Assembly: GCA_903833215.1 (NCBI GenBank)
Contig: CAILEM010000116.1
Location: 1-33,623, forward strand
Length of the DNA stretch: 33,623 nucleotides
Direction: 5' to 3'
DNA from: an uncultured Armatimonadota bacterium
GTDB lineage: Bacteria > Armatimonadota > Fimbriimonadia > Fimbriimonadales > Fimbriimonadaceae
Numbering within the stretch: the stretch's first letter is position 1; every line of letters begins with the position of its first letter. Positions 32,572-33,623 of this stretch are shown piece by piece. The notes under the pieces are model-generated. The model was given only the letters and a program-made list of their open reading frames with translations, had not been told where the DNA came from and searched no databases. A program made the translations under genes and the position numbers.

Positions 32572-33006
32572 CTACTTGCCTGTCTTCTTCATCCGACCTG
32601 AAGCAAACATCGCCTTGACCATTTCGGGCATGCATCCCACGATGTCTCGAAGGGCCTCCTTGGGGATTTGATCGGGTGTTTTGAGCTTGATGCAGCTCTT
32701 TCCACTCAGCAATTTCTTAAGGGCGACTCCATGCCGTTCCTGAAGTACCTTCGATCCGTAGTAAGGCATCATGTGGAATGTCGTGAATCCATTGCTTAGA
32801 GGGCCCAAAGCGAATCCAAATAGCTTATCCTCCGTGTGATACGTCAATAGGCCGCCGAACCACTTGCCAGTATCTACCTCTTCAACGAGGTCCGGAGAAA
32901 TCTCGACGATGATCCCCCGAATGGCACGGATGCACTCCACCTGGTTCGTGTCGAGTGGTTGTAAGTAGGCTTCGAATTCTACGTCTGTAAGCATTTGGAT
33001 CCCCAT
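32572..33006 (-). CDS. DUF1801 (YdhG/YjhX-like) domain protein
   Basis: This 144-residue cytoplasmic protein matches the DUF1801 pattern: VECIRAIRGIIVEISPDLVEEVDTGKW, then LFGFALGPLSNGFTTFHMM, and a C-terminal SGKSCIKLKTPDQIPKEALRDIV. The family has a compact alpha-beta fold related to frataxin-like or YdhG proteins, and its function is unsettled. ATG 33006 is used; ATG 32994 with GGGGAT upstream is nearly as good. It starts 3 bases after the upstream lipoprotein gene, so they are probably co-transcribed. Confidence 0.8.
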   Translation of the reverse strand: MGIQMLTDVEFEAYLQPLDTNQVECIRAIRGIIVEISPDLVEEVDTGKWFGGLLTYHTEDKLFGFALGPLSNGFTTFHMMPYYGSKVLQERHGVALKKLLSGKSCIKLKTPDQIPKEALRDIVGCMPEMVKAMFASGRMKKTGK

Positions 33007-33009
33007 TCG

Positions 33010-33303
33010 CTACCGTTTCACGCCATTCACATCAATCGAACCATCGGGGTGCACCACGACATCGTCACCACTCCGAGCCGTCCCACGTGGTTTGCTGTCG
33101 AGAATCATGAGGCCAGCCTTAAACTCAAATTGATAGGCATTCGTCTTGATCGTAAAGTTGTCGTTGTCGATCGCCTCTTGCTCTAGGTTGGCGTTGGGAA
33201 AGCTAAACTTGGCACCTCCTGCCTTGATATCCTGCGCCGCCGTAATGGGGCGGCACCCGAATGCGATAAGGGCGATGGCAGGCAGTAGGATGGTTAATTT
33301 CAT
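33010..33303 (-). CDS. Small putative lipoprotein, unknown function
   Basis: I start at ATG 33303; the longer frame to 33357 adds hydrophilic residues before the signal sequence. The 97-residue product has a lipoprotein-like signal (MKLTILLPAIALIAFGC, Cys17), though the lipobox AFGC is imperfect. A hydrophilic beta-rich domain follows, ending in VVVHPDGSIDVNGVKR, which resembles the end of repeat-like beta proteins. No family is recognised. No clear ribosome site is visible. Confidence 0.6.
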   Translation of the reverse strand: MKLTILLPAIALIAFGCRPITAAQDIKAGGAKFSFPNANLEQEAIDNDNFTIKTNAYQFEFKAGLMILDSKPRGTARSGDDVVVHPDGSIDVNGVKR

Positions 33304-33375
33304 GCTTGTGGTCCACAGCCTAGCAAGATCGCCAGCATCTTGCAAGGCAACACTCACCCATTTCGCAGAAGCTCT

Positions 33376-33413
33376 GCCCCAAACGCCGAAGGTATTTTGT
33401 CCCCAAAGCCTAG
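33376..33413 (+). repeat. 38-base direct repeat, copy 1
   Basis: The 38-base unit begins GCCCCAAACGCCGAAGGT and ends CAAAGCCTAG. It matches copy 2 (33459-33496) at 35 of 38 positions and runs into the palindrome at 33408-33443. Confidence 0.8.
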
Positions 33414-33443
33414 GGTTGTGCCCGCGAGGGCGCTACCCTGGGT
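33408..33443. repeat. Long palindrome with GCGA tetraloop between the direct repeats
   Basis: Bases 33409-33423 pair with 33428-33442 in a stem of about 15 bp (one T-T mismatch, two G-T pairs) closed by GCGA, a GNRA-type loop. It could fold as RNA or cruciform DNA, and resembles dispersed intergenic palindromes of large environmental genomes. Confidence 0.65.
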
Positions 33444-33458
33444 CGGCGAGATGTACCC

Positions 33459-33496
33459 GCCCCAAACGCCGAAGGTGTTTTGTCCTCAAAGCCCAG
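33459..33496 (+). repeat. 38-base direct repeat, copy 2
   Basis: The second copy differs from copy 1 at three positions, spaced 83 bases start to start. The palindrome that follows copy 1 is absent after copy 2; the sequence diverges just past CCCAG, suggesting a truncated repeat unit. Confidence 0.8.
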
Positions 33497-33623
33497 ATAG
33501 TATTTGACTTTGTCAAGGCTCCCGACATCTTCGGCTTGAATTTCGCGGAATATGTTGGGCTAGGCGGCGTGAGAATTGGACGTGGCGTCGAATTGAGATC
33601 GGGTCGGTGAAGGGCTTGCTGCC

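Larger units (their letters stand above)
33304..33623. other. Non-coding end of the window
   Basis: I find no supported gene in these 320 bases. They contain the repeat element at 33376-33496. Bases 33497-33623 have open frames in both directions but no recognisable protein, and a gene cut by the window edge cannot be excluded. Confidence 0.4.

Noticed and set aside
33146-33610. Plus-strand open frame of 154 codons at the window end
   Set aside because: It is antisense to the lipoprotein gene and runs through the repeat element; the encoded sequence shows no family pattern.

Overview
The window is a gene-dense stretch of a Gram-negative (diderm) bacterial chromosome at roughly 50% GC. It shows no tRNA, rRNA, CRISPR array or transposase. 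Three features suggest a free-living heterotroph: three separate ECF sigma/anti-sigma pairs, a predicted outer-membrane beta-barrel with a C-terminal Phe, and a mix of glycoside hydrolases, a CUT1 sugar transporter and a menaquinol-type Rieske/cytochrome b operon. My best guess is Armatimonadota (Fimbriimonadia-like), with Planctomycetota or Verrucomicrobiota as alternatives. This rests on gene content and memory, not on a search.

Layout. (1) 1-3000: the truncated end of an SMP-30/gluconolactonase-like gene, a secreted STN-like protein on the minus strand, and a VapBC-like antitoxin/PIN-toxin pair. (2) 3115-8094, plus strand: an overlapping cassette of ECF sigma factor, soluble zinc-finger anti-sigma-like protein, TPR-CHAT caspase-like protease and secreted S8 subtilase. 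A hairpin follows at 8127-8154. (3) 8206-9750, minus: Ig-like repeats fused to a blue-copper domain. (4) 19109 down to 10051, minus: a seven-gene electron-transfer operon in the order cupredoxin, outer-membrane monohaem cytochrome-porin, GltD-like FAD/Fe-S NAD(P)H oxidoreductase, Rieske protein, cytochrome b6-like protein, subunit IV-like protein, and a large membrane-anchored octahaem cytochrome c. (5) 22506 down to 19412, minus: a CUT1 ABC sugar transporter (permease, binding protein, permease) with no ATPase. (6) 22742-23997, plus: a second ECF sigma with a transmembrane zinc-finger anti-sigma. (7) 28424 down to 24035, minus: GH16 then GH2 glycoside hydrolases. (8) 28541-31489, plus: a third ECF sigma, an anti-sigma with a LolA/RseB-like sensor region, and a nitronate monooxygenase-like enzyme. 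(9) 33303 down to 31496, minus: a small lipoprotein, a DUF1801 protein, a 48-residue lysine-rich ORF and a DUF3472-like secreted protein. (10) 33376-33496: a direct-repeat/palindrome intergenic repeat.

How the parts may work together. The electron-transfer operon could carry electrons between NAD(P)H or menaquinol and a periplasmic c-type haem chain. Blue-copper carriers and an outer-membrane cytochrome-porin would extend that chain to the cell surface. Regions 5-8 look like a polysaccharide-utilisation neighbourhood (beta-1,3-glucan or galactan) under cell-surface-stress type regulators. The sigma/anti-sigma/TPR-CHAT/subtilase cassette is the best candidate for an under-described signalling or conflict system, because it couples two protease types to one transcriptional switch.
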